Shown here in pieces: positions 48,613 to 59,618 of a stretch of 64,000 nucleotides of DNA. Position numbers and translations under genes: made by a program. Numbering within the stretch: position 1 is the first letter of the stretch; the number at the start of each line of letters is the position of its first letter. The notes under the pieces were generated by a model. That model worked only from the letters and a program-made list of their open reading frames with translations, made no database searches and had not been told where the DNA came from. The stretch is from Branchinecta lynchi (lineage: Eukaryota; Arthropoda; Branchiopoda; Anostraca; Branchinectidae). The DNA is taken from assembly GCA_023053575.1 (NCBI GenBank), contig JAKZAP010000013.1, forward strand, positions 3,544,001 to 3,608,000, written 5' to 3'.

Positions 48613-49108
48613 TGTTAAATTAGGTGTTCGATTAGGGTTATCTCTCCCTAATCGATTATGCTTTAACTGTTGTACGAAACCGAGTATCTAATATACGTGT
48701 AGCGTGTACCCGAGCGGTTGGTACATATTAGACTATACCGGTACTCTGATCTTAATCCTCGAAGGGTTGGTTCGTAACTGTGGAGGGGGGAGTTCGGACG
48801 GTAGGTCCTAGGTCCTACATTCAATACACAGTGGTTAGAAAACACACTTACTTTTAATATTGAAGTTCTGCATACATCGAATACATCTGATAATCCAACG
48901 ATCACTACTGTCTTAAGACTAGCTTAAGACTGCCCTTTTTCATAGGAGTACATTCGTCTTATATAGTGCTCTTTTCTTAAATCGTTTCCAAGTCTTGGCT
49001 AAAGCATTTTGGCCAGCTCTTAAACATAAGCATTTAAAGTGAGTCGAGAAAAGGCATTTTGCAAGAGTTGCTAAAAAGATTTGGAATTAAATATTTCGTG
49101 TCGTTACA
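48613..49108 (-). repeat. Gypsy 3' LTR
   Basis: 496 bp, same ends as the 5' LTR. Just upstream (49109-49125, minus strand) a purine-rich GGAAGGCGTGAGGAG is a likely polypurine tract. Confidence 0.95.
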
Positions 49109-51425
49109 CTCCTCACGCCTTCCAAAAAGTGTCTCCCGACACAGCTCTAAAAATACCTACAACATATAATTTTACTTGCTCAACCAGGTTGAAGGTTGTC
49201 ATATCAGCTATTTTTAACAATTTACTTATGGTGTCAAAAATCTGATTTCAAGGGATACCGTTTACGGTTAACTAAAATATTCCAGTAAACCAGGTAAACC
49301 TGTCACCTTTAACCCAGAAAGTGTTGGGTTACCACCTTGTGCCATTGTACCATATCCTTTATAAACTAGCAACCAGCGGCCAACAACTATTTGGTGTGAA
49401 CTTTAATCTGCATCACCAATCTCTTTAAGTTAGCTCTCGCCGTCACTTAGCACTGGGTATCGCTTCCGAACCCTTTGTCAGCCTTAGGCTGACAACTTCC
49501 AGTGTATGGATATATCTTTGGTAGTGGCATTTTTCTCCATAGTATCAGGTCTACCCAATTTACTTATAGAACCTTTGCTTCTTAGGTTCTTTAATTACTA
49601 ATTACTGCTTATCGTTACCGAAATCAGAATTTTGGAGTTTGAGTTTACACTTCCCTTCCTCCCTTAGAAAAGAATAGCGCCTATATGACAACTTTCAACT
49701 GGAAAATCCTATCCCTGCAAATACATCTATCCTAGTCTATACAGGGCACTTTCAAATTACTGTCTCAAATACGTCCGATGTTCGTAATAAAATATAGACC
49801 TAACACTTGCAACTCAATCCTGTTAAAAATCCTACTATCTTTACTTATTACTGGGGCAACCATCTTTGGTTATAACTTGAACTTCTCAACCCCAAAGCCT
49901 AAATCCTAAAACAACATTAACTTGGAAATAAAGTATTGAAACAATTTCTTTAAGTTCCCAAATCACTAACTATTACTTGCCAATCTTCTAGGCAAATCGT
50001 CTGTCGACTAATGCTACTACATAAGGATTTCCTATCCTGTATCGACCATTACTGTGGTCACTTTTGCCGATGTCTGAATGTTTCTGAATACGGTAAGGTC
50101 ACACTTACGCATACAGCATTGTCTTTCGCTTTCTCAAGCTACGGTATGTCTCCTTTTGGGACTCAACATCCGGGTCCCAGCTGTCTCGTGATGACCCTGT
50201 GCCATCTTCCTTCTATGAACGGTCACCTCTTCTTCCGAAGTTTCATAAGGCTTCTTCCGTTGTCTGATTGGGTTCTTCCTCCTCTTCAGTTTCTATGTTT
50301 GCTTGTGTTCTCTTCTGCATAGCCTCTTCTTGGGCTATAGAACCGTTTCCTTTCTTCTTGTGACAAGGCTCGTAGTCAGCCTTGCTTGAAATTCGTCTTC
50401 TGGAGCGTATAGCTGCGATGACAGCTATCTGACATCTCTGTGCTGAAGATACTGGGTCGATTCTTTGTAAGGTTGTCCTTCCGCTCGCTTGTGGGTGCGA
50501 GCACTTCAGGTATGGCGAACTCATCGTTGGTGTCTCTCTTACTCGACTGAATTGTAACTCGGACTTAAACCCACAATATTAGTTGCGTACTTGCTTATTT
50601 TCACGGGAAACCAGCTGTCGACCCATTTTAGTTTAATTCTTTAAACAATTCCAGCTTTCCCTTATAGCAAAATCTCTTTCTGCAGTAGCAGTAATTAAAT
50701 CCTTCTAATCAAATCTTTTGTTCTTAAAGATTTATAACGCAGTTTCTGCTGTTTTAAACTCTCTTTTAGGACAACCTTATTTCCTTCTTAATAGTCCTTG
50801 GTCCGAAGTTACCAGTTGTTTCAGAGAGACACATTACCTGTAAAATACAAAACAGATTAATCCAAATCTGTTAATCTTGGGGGGTACTTCTTCCCACCCA
50901 GGGGTGACAAAAACTCACCCCCCGCTTTCTTGAAGCATTTCTCAAAGGAGAAAACTAATTATCCTGGCGGTTACTTCTTTCCGCCTAGGGGTGACCAAAC
51001 TCACCCCTCGCTATCTATTAGCATTACTCGAATGAAACTTGGCCAAAGTTCCATTGATTTTAAGTGGTGTTCTACTTGCTCTCCAGTCAGGAGTACATTC
51101 TCTTAAAGCACAAGTTATTAGTTCTGTACTGGGTTTTCAGGGGAAAATTCACGAATAAATCGAATCGGGAAATCAAACCTATTTCTTGCATATCTTACAG
51201 TGTAAATCAAGTAGACCAACAGTGACCGAGCTCACTCAAGGTTTGTTGGTGCATGACAACACTGTACAAAACAATTCTTTACCTTCATCACAAAAGAATA
51301 GGGTAATTAAGACAACTTTAGAATATTAGGTTTTTACGCTCAAATGTGATTAAGTGCGCTCAAGGGAAACACAGCTCCGGATCTGTAATTCACTCAGCGT
51401 GCAGTAATCGTTAAAATTTGCATCC
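49109..51425. other. Gypsy 3' non-coding region (2.3 kb)
   Basis: It lies between the end of pol and the 3' LTR. No env-like ORF, signal peptide or transmembrane pattern. At 50878-51028 two copies of a 78-bp unit occur (TACTTCTTCCCACCCAGGGG and TTACTTCTTTCCGCCTAGGG, each followed by TGACxAAACTCACCCC). The ORFs at 50011-50322 and 50243-50524 have no recognisable features. Confidence 0.6.
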
Positions 51426-53957
51426 CTATTTCTGTGTCCCACCTCCCAGTTTCGTGTATGTTAACTTGTCTGGCTGCTTTCTGTCTCGTAATGGTCTCGA
51501 CTGTCTACTTGAGAGCGACTCAAGATACAGTTTGTACTCCTCCTGTTTTGCTTTCTTTGATGCTTGATCTGCTGCCTTTGCAGCATCTAAATCTAGCCTA
51601 CCCCTGTTGCTAGATGTGGCTTGGTCAAATTTATGTTGGTGCAAACGTTGTTCGATGTGACTTTTCCTTACCAACCGTTTGGCTGCCAAGCCACTTGACT
51701 GGGGTAAACTATTCGATCGCCCGCGGATTGGTTCTACAGGGGCAAACGCATCGACTGACGGTTCCCCTACAGCCTGCTGCGTAAGGATTTCGGTCGTCAG
51801 TTGTTCTGATGGCTTCTCCGAGCCAACTGGTTCTGGAACAGACTCCGCTTCTTTTCTAGTAGGCTTCTCTGAGGCAGCTGGATCTGGAGTTGACTCTGCT
51901 TCTTGCCTAGAGCTTCCTGCTGTTTCCCGCAGGGGTGTCGAGACGATCTCTGGTCCTTTCGTCTCTCCTGTGTTTGCTGAGTCGCCTATTCTCTGTTCAA
52001 GAGCTTCGCTTCTGTCTTCCGTTGCGGACAAGGGAGACTTCGACTCGTTTGAGGCTGATGAACTCGACATGTTTCTCGGAGGGCTCCTCCTCCGCCATAG
52101 CTCTTCATCAGCTCTACATGTCTGAGGCAACTGCTCTGACGCGGGGCCTGAACCGGCACTTCTTTTTGAGCTTTGGCTCTTGCTCAACTTTTCTTCTTTG
52201 CGTTTTCTCCTTTCAGCAACCGCCTCCCAATCAACTGGTCCTAACAATGGCTCTACCAGCCATTTGTCTACTGTCGCTAGCCATCTCTTTGCATTATATT
52301 TTGCTGCAGATCCACTTGATTTCTTGACATCTGGACTGCTTCGCGAAACAGAAGGTTTTGCGATGTCGACGTTCCGATCTCGCAGTGGACTCTCAGTCTC
52401 CTTTTGCTTCGGCAAAGGGGTAGAACCTGAGGGTCCTGGCGTAAACAGCAGTTCCTTCGGCTGGAAAACTTCGTCTCCTCCTATCGAGTCGTCGTACTTC
52501 TGACCTAGATAGTTGTCCCAGGCAAGCTCGCTTGGTGTCGCTTTTGTTCTTTCAAGGAATCGGTCCTTGAAGTCGGGAGTGCCTTCGATATCCAAGTCTG
52601 CTGGTGACGAGTATCTTCTTCTTTCTGCTGTTTCAGGTGTCCACTGAAATGGGCTTGGCCAATCTGAATAGTCACCATCGTGCAGTTCACTTGGTATCTT
52701 ATATCTTGGTGTCCTGGGAGCGGAGACTGCTGTATCTGAGAATTCTTGCTCACTGTCTTCCGACTCTTCCTCTGCTGGTGGTATGACAGATGAACGTGTG
52801 TTTCCTCCGGCAGAAGAGTTTGGGTTTTCGAAGAAATGAGCTGGAACGCTTGTCTGGGCTGGCTCAGTTGATCTCGAGGGTCTAGCAGCGCTGGTATTGC
52901 TTGGTATCTGCTGAGTGCTCGGCCTTCCCCCTTCGTCACCACTTTCATCATCTGAAGAATCGGATCCGTCGTCTGATGAATCGGATTCCTCGTCCCTGTG
53001 TGGTGGATCAGCAAACCGCACTTTCCTGGCTGGTTTTGCTGATGTTTGTATTTCCTCTTCAACTTCGACCTGGCCTTCCCAAAGCCGATACGGTGTATAA
53101 GGCTTTAGGCGATTCTGATGTACAACTGATTTCTTGTTGTCGCTTACTCGAGTGATTTCGTAGTTGAGTTTGTTCTCTAGTGCTGCTGTCACTCGGTATG
53201 GTCCCGCCCAGCGAATCTTGTCCAGCTTTTGGTGTCTTGCCTCCGGTGGAACATGAAGCAAAACCAACTGCCCCACTTCAAACTGATGATACTTCAGATT
53301 TGTATCATATTGTCTCTTCTGTTTCTCCTTTGCTGCTTTGATATTTTGACCCACCATGTCAAAAGCTAGCTTCTGTCTCATTATCATCTCAGATTTGTAG
53401 TTTACGTCTGAGTCGTAAAATGTGCGACTGTTGATAATGCCATCTGATGGGAAACGAGGTTCACGCAAAAATGTCATATAGTGAGGCGTGTCCTGTATTG
53501 ATTCTTGGTAGGCCGTGTTAATCGCCCACTGGACATATGGAAGAAAGTTCTCCCAATCCGAAAAATCTCGTCGGCTCACATACATACTGAGAATATTTGC
53601 AATTTCCCTGTTGTGTCTTTCGGTGGCCCCATTACAGGCTGGATGGAAACTTGAAGTCCTGAGTCCTTTAATATTCAAGATTTCGAGAGTAGCTTTAAAA
53701 ACTGAACTCATGAATTCGCTACCTTGGTCACTGATTATTCGATCACAGCAACCATAGATCAGGACAAATTTCTCAACAAACGCCTTAGCGACCTCGTTTG
53801 CCGACTTATCAGGAATAGGTGCCAAAGTCACGTGCTTAGTAAAGTGATCAGTAATCACGAGCACGTACTTGTTACCTTGGTCCGACCGATTGAACGGACC
53901 CAACAAGTCTAAACCGACCAACTCTAAGGGACGACTTACCTCCGTGGAGCGACCCAA
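51426..53957 (-). CDS. pol: Gypsy integrase core with long disordered acidic tail
   Basis: The integrase catalytic triad is D17 (LVGLDLLGPF), D77 (IISDQGSEF) and E113 (GATERHNREI), a DD35E core. A GPY/F-type module follows (WAGPYRVTAALENKLNYEI, about residue 255). After residue 300 about 540 residues of Ser/Glu/Asp/Pro-rich, low-complexity sequence follow (ESDSSDDGSDSSDDESGDEG), ending basic. The start is a frame change, not an ATG. The tail is much longer than in most Gypsy integrases and has no recognised domain. Confidence 0.88.
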   Translation of the reverse strand: MGRSTEVSRPLELVGLDLLGPFNRSDQGNKYVLVITDHFTKHVTLAPIPDKSANEVAKAFVEKFVLIYGCCDRIISDQGSEFMSSVFKATLEILNIKGLRTSSFHPACNGATERHNREIANILSMYVSRRDFSDWENFLPYVQWAINTAYQESIQDTPHYMTFLREPRFPSDGIINSRTFYDSDVNYKSEMIMRQKLAFDMVGQNIKAAKEKQKRQYDTNLKYHQFEVGQLVLLHVPPEARHQKLDKIRWAGPYRVTAALENKLNYEITRVSDNKKSVVHQNRLKPYTPYRLWEGQVEVEEEIQTSAKPARKVRFADPPHRDEESDSSDDGSDSSDDESGDEGGRPSTQQIPSNTSAARPSRSTEPAQTSVPAHFFENPNSSAGGNTRSSVIPPAEEESEDSEQEFSDTAVSAPRTPRYKIPSELHDGDYSDWPSPFQWTPETAERRRYSSPADLDIEGTPDFKDRFLERTKATPSELAWDNYLGQKYDDSIGGDEVFQPKELLFTPGPSGSTPLPKQKETESPLRDRNVDIAKPSVSRSSPDVKKSSGSAAKYNAKRWLATVDKWLVEPLLGPVDWEAVAERRKRKEEKLSKSQSSKRSAGSGPASEQLPQTCRADEELWRRRSPPRNMSSSSASNESKSPLSATEDRSEALEQRIGDSANTGETKGPEIVSTPLRETAGSSRQEAESTPDPAASEKPTRKEAESVPEPVGSEKPSEQLTTEILTQQAVGEPSVDAFAPVEPIRGRSNSLPQSSGLAAKRLVRKSHIEQRLHQHKFDQATSSNRGRLDLDAAKAADQASKKAKQEEYKLYLESLSSRQSRPLRDRKQPDKLTYTKLGGGTQK

Positions 53958-56571
53958 GAGGCGCTTTCGGTGTGTAAGGTAAGCCTTTACGCTGACTACA
54001 TTTTAGACAACCTTGAACATAACCCTTGATGATTGAAAACATGTCTCTGAAATAGCAGCGCTCTCGTATGCGCTGATAAGTGCGCATAAAGGCAAAATGT
54101 CCTGCCAGCGGAGAGTCATGGAAAAACTCAAGCGTTTCCCTTATTAAGCTTGTCGGCAAAACCGGTACCACCTTGATATCCGAGCGACGGCACTTGTTTG
54201 TTGGTATCGAGAGGTAACAAACAAGTTCGGATTCTTCATCGATAACAAAATTCTGAATTTCTCGCAGTACAAGTCTTTCAGTTTCTTGCGTCATTCTTTT
54301 TCCAGTACTCAAATGATCGCGAATGACTTTGCAGAAAACATCCTTAGACTGCAAATCTCGCATATGAGCTGTTGACTTAAATGGTAAGTCACTGATACTC
54401 GTTAAATTGACATTTACTGTAGGCAACCTTGACAGTGCATCTGGAACAATGTTCTTAGGACCAGGTATGTATTGAATGTCAAAATCATACCCTTGGAGCT
54501 CCATCTGAAAACGCGCCCATTTACCCGTAGCGTCGTTCTTATTCATGATCCATGTTAAAGGTCTATGGTCGGAGAAGACGGTGAACTTCTTGCCAAGCAG
54601 ATAAGGTCTAAATGTCCGAATATGGTAAACAACAGCGATCGCTTCCTTCTCGGTTGCTGAATGCTTTCGTTCTGCAGTATTCAAGGTTCTGGACGAGAAA
54701 CGAAGGATCCTCTCTTGCCCATCCTGAACTTGAGCAAGCACTCCACCAATAGCAACGTCTGAAGCGTCTACTTTCAGGATCATAGGGTTAGCTCCAGGAC
54801 TAAAATCAGGAAGTCCTAAAATTGGCTTCTGAAGAAGGTTCGATCGCAACTTTTCGAAAGCCTCTCGTTGTTCTAGCCCAAAATCAAAATTTGTTCCTTT
54901 CTTGGTAAGGCGGGTAAGGCATTCTGCTATTCCGGAAAAATTTCTGATGAATTTGCGGAAATAGGAAAACAATCCAAGTGCAGAACGAAGCTCATGTAGG
55001 TTCTTCGGGTAAGCTAACTCTTCTATAGCAGTTATCTTACTTGGGTCCGGTTTTATCCCTTTCCTGGATATCTGGTGTCCCAAGTAAGTCAGTTCTTCCT
55101 TGAAAAAGGAACACTTTTTACCCTTAAGCTTCAGATTAGCCCGCCTAAGTGCCTCGAAAACCTTTGACAATGCAGCAAAATGTTCTTCGTCTGTCTTGTT
55201 GGCAGCCAGGATGTCATCTAGGTAGACTGAGATACCTAGCCGAAACAGGTGATTCAGTATCCTATTCATCAGCCTAGAGTAATGCGCAGGTGCGTTGGAC
55301 AGACCAAAAGGCATCTTCTTGAACTGGTAAACCGGTGTGCCTGGCGCTGCAAAGGCTGTGATTGGTCTCGAGTCTTCATCGATAGTACATTGCCAGTATC
55401 CAGAGATGGCGTCCATGCTGCTGTAGACACTGCATCCATGAAGTCTATCCAGCAGCTGGTCTATGTGTGGCAGTGGATAAGAGTCTTTCCTGGTAAGACT
55501 ATTGACCTTCCGTAGGTCAATGACTGCCCTCTTTGATCCATCTTTCTTTGGTACTATCAGCAATGGACTCAGCCATGGTGAACTTGATTCTTCGATTACT
55601 CCACACTTCAGCATCTTGTCGATTTCAGCATGTACAGATGTCTCCAGGTGAGCAGGAATTCTGTACGGTCTCATACGGCTTGGAGGATTGTTGCCAACGT
55701 CAATAGTGAATGGTTCCAGGTCACATTCACCTAGGTCGAACTCATCTTTCGCGAAAACATCGTTGTTGTTAACCAGGAAATCTTCAATGACCTTTTTCCT
55801 TCTTGAGTTCTTCTGTAGATGGTCCAGTTTGAACTGCGAAAGAAAAGCTTCGCGCTCTCTTTCTGTCATTGGTCGGCACTTCCTGCGATTTTCTGACGTC
55901 AGAGTTAGGCTGTTGACCGTTACACAGTATTTCTGTTCAAATTTCGTCCCAGTAGCAACACTCATCCGTGGAACTTTAACGACTGCGTCTGATGAATTTT
56001 CTACATATATCGAAACCAGCCCTTCCTCAGGTGTCGCAACTTGATCTAAGATTACCAACTGAGGAAACTTTTGAACAAACTGTTCCGCTGCAACAACCAA
56101 AACATCTCTGAAATCCCACATTCGACGTGGAGCCAAACATAACCTGCTTATCGAAAACGGCGGTAGTTTGACTGGCAACACTGTTGTCAGCTCAACATTA
56201 GTGCTATCTGACTCATCCTTGACTTCCGCAACAACACTACACGACCTAGCGGAATCCTTCCTAACAAGGGAGTCTCTCTCCGTGTCAACGTAAAAACTAT
56301 GTCGCTTCATAAACGTGTATCCTAATATCATCGGAATCCTTAAAGCATCACTGACGAAAAACTTTTCCTCGCAGAGCTCGTCTCCTATCTTAACAAAATC
56401 CGTGATGACACCTCTGACGTCTAAACCGTGCCCAGACGCACTTTTAACCAACGTGGAGTCTTCTTTGAGTCCCTCCTGGACTCTATGTGGCAACCTCCTG
56501 AAGAGGGCCCTACTAATGAGGCTAATGCCGGAACCCGTGTCCGCCAATGCCTCTACCTGCACTCCACACAA
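53872..56571 (-). CDS. pol: Gypsy Pol: protease, reverse transcriptase, RNase H, integrase zinc finger
   Basis: About 900 residues. Aspartic protease ALADTGSGISL near the start. RT: LLIVPKKDGSKRAVIDLRKV, YSSMDAISGYWQ, FKKMPFGLSNAPAHY and the catalytic VYLDDILAA. RNase H: ILKVDASDVAIGGVLAQ, SATEKEAIAVVYHI and FTVFSDHRPLTWIM. Near the end comes the integrase H2C2 finger (HDSPLAGH...CLKCSQRKG). There is no early ATG; the frame is entered from gag. After the H2C2 finger the frame ends at 53872, while the integrase core continues in another frame from about 53957. Confidence 0.93.
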   Translation of the reverse strand: MCGVQVEALADTGSGISLISRALFRRLPHRVQEGLKEDSTLVKSASGHGLDVRGVITDFVKIGDELCEEKFFVSDALRIPMILGYTFMKRHSFYVDTERDSLVRKDSARSCSVVAEVKDESDSTNVELTTVLPVKLPPFSISRLCLAPRRMWDFRDVLVVAAEQFVQKFPQLVILDQVATPEEGLVSIYVENSSDAVVKVPRMSVATGTKFEQKYCVTVNSLTLTSENRRKCRPMTEREREAFLSQFKLDHLQKNSRRKKVIEDFLVNNNDVFAKDEFDLGECDLEPFTIDVGNNPPSRMRPYRIPAHLETSVHAEIDKMLKCGVIEESSSPWLSPLLIVPKKDGSKRAVIDLRKVNSLTRKDSYPLPHIDQLLDRLHGCSVYSSMDAISGYWQCTIDEDSRPITAFAAPGTPVYQFKKMPFGLSNAPAHYSRLMNRILNHLFRLGISVYLDDILAANKTDEEHFAALSKVFEALRRANLKLKGKKCSFFKEELTYLGHQISRKGIKPDPSKITAIEELAYPKNLHELRSALGLFSYFRKFIRNFSGIAECLTRLTKKGTNFDFGLEQREAFEKLRSNLLQKPILGLPDFSPGANPMILKVDASDVAIGGVLAQVQDGQERILRFSSRTLNTAERKHSATEKEAIAVVYHIRTFRPYLLGKKFTVFSDHRPLTWIMNKNDATGKWARFQMELQGYDFDIQYIPGPKNIVPDALSRLPTVNVNLTSISDLPFKSTAHMRDLQSKDVFCKVIRDHLSTGKRMTQETERLVLREIQNFVIDEESELVCYLSIPTNKCRRSDIKVVPVLPTSLIRETLEFFHDSPLAGHFAFMRTYQRIRERCYFRDMFSIIKGYVQGCLKCSQRKGLPYTPKAPLGSLHGGKSSLRVGRFRLVGSVQSVGPR

Positions 56572-56660
56572 CGTGACGTCAACAAAAGGTGCATCCTTCG
56601 CGCAATTATACGCACTAATGTAAGAAGGACGACGGAAATTGCGGGGCGCCGGATTCCTCT

Positions 56661-57599
56661 TTACTCTGGAACCGCGCCCCCTCGCCAGTTTAAATGCCTC
56701 GATGATGTTTTGTTTGCTGGCTCAAGACCTCTTGACCAGCAATTCCTTGCAATGTGCCCTACCTTGGCACATTTCGCACAAATCGGTTTCCCACTAGCGT
56801 CCCAGGCGTATGCGTTCCTGTTTTCTGTTTCTCTGGTGTGGGTATGAATTTTAGTGTTTTGTTTCTGCCATGTAATTTGGCCTCGGTTATTACTTTTCGT
56901 GTCAGGTGTATGGTTTGGAGTGTATTTCTGATTTCTGAGACCTGACTGTGCCCGCTGTGGCACTAGTTCCTGAGACTTACCGTTCAGTGACCTGTTATTA
57001 TTGTAATACACCCTTGTATCGCTCTTGCTTTCGTGTTGCAACTTTACCTTTTCCTGAGCGCGATACCATTTTATCAAACACTCCTTCGTGACTTCCCAAG
57101 AATCGGGGTCCCGCAAATAAACCTTTTCACTCAAACCTCTTGCCAAGTGATCGTGAACCATTGTTTTCAGGAGCGACTGCAAAAGCTGAAAAGAAGAACC
57201 TGGTGTGTTGCTCGCTGCTGGCATAGCATCTAGACCAAGTTGGTTCAGAGCCTTCAGCTCGATACTTTCAACAAATCTGAAAGGTTCCTGCCCCTCTTCT
57301 AAATACAGTTTTTCGTACAAAAGCCGATCTTTCTTTGACGTGCTTTGGAAACGCTCCTTGAATGCCGTCCGAAGTGCCGCAAAAGTTGTGAATTTTCCTT
57401 CACTAGCCCTGAAAAAGTCTAACGCCACCCCCCGACATTTGTGCCGCACAATTTTTATCAGCTCAGGATCCTTAATTTCGTCTTCATCCCAAGCCGATAC
57501 ATCTCTAACTTTGTCCAAAAATTCATCCACATCCGTCCTTCCCTCAAAATAATCGACGGTCTCGGCAGCTTTTAATAATAACTCAATTTTCCCGGCCAT
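56661..57599 (-). CDS. gag: Gypsy Gag polyprotein
   Basis: 312 residues. The first 200 are a helical capsid-like part (DYFEGRTDVDEFLDKVRDVS, ALRTAFKERFQ, ARGLSEKVYLRDPDSWE). A basic, Asn/Gln-rich linker follows, then one CCHC zinc knuckle CAKCAKVGHIARNC near residue 275, for RNA packaging. The pol frame is already open across the end of gag in the -1 frame, so pol is probably made by -1 frameshifting. ATG at 57597-57599 is 80 bp inside the 5' LTR border. Confidence 0.88.
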   Translation of the reverse strand: MAGKIELLLKAAETVDYFEGRTDVDEFLDKVRDVSAWDEDEIKDPELIKIVRHKCRGVALDFFRASEGKFTTFAALRTAFKERFQSTSKKDRLLYEKLYLEEGQEPFRFVESIELKALNQLGLDAMPAASNTPGSSFQLLQSLLKTMVHDHLARGLSEKVYLRDPDSWEVTKECLIKWYRAQEKVKLQHESKSDTRVYYNNNRSLNGKSQELVPQRAQSGLRNQKYTPNHTPDTKSNNRGQITWQKQNTKIHTHTRETENRNAYAWDASGKPICAKCAKVGHIARNCWSRGLEPANKTSSRHLNWRGGAVPE

Positions 57600-57681
57600 T
57601 TCGAAACAAAAAACGTCAAAAATTCTGCCCTATCGGAAACCAACCGGAACTCTCCCTTCCACAGCAAAACGCTGTCACCAG

Positions 57682-58177
57682 TGTTAAATTAGGTGTTCGA
57701 TTAGGGTTATCTCTCCCTAATCGATTATGCTTTAACTGTTGTACGAAACCGAGTATCTAATATACGTGTAGCGTGTACCCGAGCGGTTGGTACATATTAG
57801 ACTATACCGGTACTCTGATCTTAATCCTCGAAGGGTTGGTTCGTAACTGTGGAGGGGGGAGTTCGGACGGTAGGTCCTCGGTCCTACATTCAATACACAG
57901 TGGTTAGAAAACACACTTACTTTTAATATTGAAGTTCTGCATACATCGAATACATCTGATAATCCAACGATCACTACTGTCTTAAGACTAGCTTAAGACT
58001 GCCCTTTTTCATAGGAGTACATTCGTCTTATATAGTGCTCTTTTCTTAAATCGTTTCCAAGTCTTGGCTAAAGCATTTTGGCCAGCTCTTAAACATAAGC
58101 ATTTAAAGTGAGTCGAGAAAAGGCATTTTGCAAGAGTTGCTAAAAAGATTTGGAATTAAATATTTCGTGTCGTTACA
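57682..58177 (-). repeat. Gypsy 5' LTR
   Basis: 496 bp, TGTAACGACACG... at its 5' end on the minus strand and ...CCTAATTTAACA at its 3' end. Includes a small unconvincing ORF (57732-57974) that also occurs in the other LTR. Confidence 0.95.
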
Positions 58178-58260
58178 TGCTTTCCGATTTTGCTTCTCCG
58201 ACGACATCGTAATGATTAGCGGAACCATCGAAGGGCTGAAAGTATCCCTGGCCAAATAGC
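58178..58260 (+). pseudogene. LINE reverse transcriptase remnant, right piece
   Basis: Continues the interrupted RT of 48566-48612: after the duplicated TGCT the plus frame reads FRFCFSDDIVMISGTIEGLK and soon stops. Confidence 0.6.
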
Positions 58261-59618
58261 GGTAATCAGTCGGGATAGCACCCTGCTACATCAGCGGTCG
58301 ACGTAACAAACAAGAGGTCTAAAGCGGTCTATAAACTCACACAGTTGAGGTCATTATCTGCTCTACTGGACCTCTTGATATCAAAATCGTCACCAGATCA
58401 GCGATAGCCAATGCTGTATTTGGCCCTTCGACGAAAGCAATATGATTCTGGGTATAAACAATGTCACCGTTACCAGTACAGGGTCCACTCACCGGAAAAA
58501 CTTGGCTTGTAATTCATGTTTAAGCTCGTTTTTCAAATAAAAATGTGGATTTTTGGCTTTTCTGGGTCATTTTAAAAGAAAATTGGGAATAATTTGGGAT
58601 TTTTCAGTGAAAATACATCTTTTTGGGTCCTTTTCAGAAAAAGAAACTGGATTTTCCGAAGTAGACCACCCAGTTTCAATTGGTTCTTGGGTATTTTCCG
58701 CGGTAGACCACCCAATTGCAATTGGGTTCTGGCAACTTTGAGAGGTAGACCGCCATTTTCAAATGGGTTCTGGGGCTCAAAAAGGACCACCCCCACGGGG
58801 GATGACGTCTCCCTTTTCTGTCTGTGTGTCCTCCTGGTCCTGGAAATGATTCGCTGGATACCAAGCTTCAATGGTGATTGATGACAGTCGTGCGGCGACC
58901 TCCTGCCCGCAACACAGCTTAATCATGCCCGCAAGGATGAAAGTGTGCACCCGGACGCGAAAGCCAGTCAGCTATCCAGTCCACGACGTTACTGCAACAC
59001 CCATGACTGACGATCTGAATGAAAAAATATCACAAAAATAGACGTACATTTGTAAACAACGAGTACCAAATGTAAATAACATACAGTCTCCAACAGAAGT
59101 ATACATTAGCGAGCACCAGAAATTTCTTGTATAAAGGCTCTGACGGTATAGTACAAAGAAATCACAAACTCTCAGCAGCCTGGAATCGGAAGATCGAACT
59201 GTAATGGTCCATATTGCTGAAATTACACCAGGTTTCATTTGTTTCTCTATCATCATTTCGGTCTACTCAAACTAAAGCGCGTCCTCCACTGGCAATCGTA
59301 GGTCCGTCGTAACGGTGCTCGCCGGACCCGGCTTGCTCTCGTTGACTGAAAACCCGTCAAAATGGCCGCTTACGACAGATTACGATGGCTTCCGACAGCT
59401 TACTATTCCCAGTGGAGGACTCACTTAAGACATTCCCGGCGAAGTGATTTTCTATATTTTCGGCCAGAGCTGCGGACAACGACAACGACGGAAAGCGGAT
59501 AGACTCGCCGAGCGAAGTTGGCGCCTGCAACTGACGCTGGGCCATCCATCTTCTAAAACTCACTCATAACGACTAAACGGGGTATCGATCTTATCGTCAG
59601 CTCTGTTCTAAGATGCCG
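58261..59618. other. Repeat-rich DNA without a gene
   Basis: Between 58650 and 58790 three diverged copies of AGACCACCCAATTGCAATTG occur about 48 bp apart. No coding sequence supported. Confidence 0.5.

Larger units (their letters stand above)
48613..58177 (-). mobile_element. LTR retrotransposon of the Gypsy order, full length (9,565 bp)
   Basis: Two 496-bp LTRs (48613-49108 and 57682-58177) begin TGT and end ACA; at least one substitution separates them (A/C near 48810/57879). The flanks share TGCT (48609-48612 and 58178-58181), a 4-bp target duplication. A primer-binding-like TGGTGACAGCG follows the 5' LTR one base inside (57670-57680, minus strand). Gene order gag, protease, RT, RNase H, integrase is that of Gypsy. 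It inserted into an older LINE RT. gag and pol overlap in different frames, and a second frame change splits the integrase. No env-like gene is seen. Confidence 0.95.

Noticed and set aside
49109..51425. Env gene for the Gypsy element
   Set aside because: No long ORF, signal peptide or transmembrane segment in either strand.
52180..53155. Plus-strand and alternate minus ORFs in the Gypsy integrase tail
   Set aside because: Shadows of the 843-codon frame, produced by its low-complexity composition.
57732..57974. 80-codon ORF present in both LTRs
   Set aside because: Identical because the LTRs are identical; no features of a protein and no start context.
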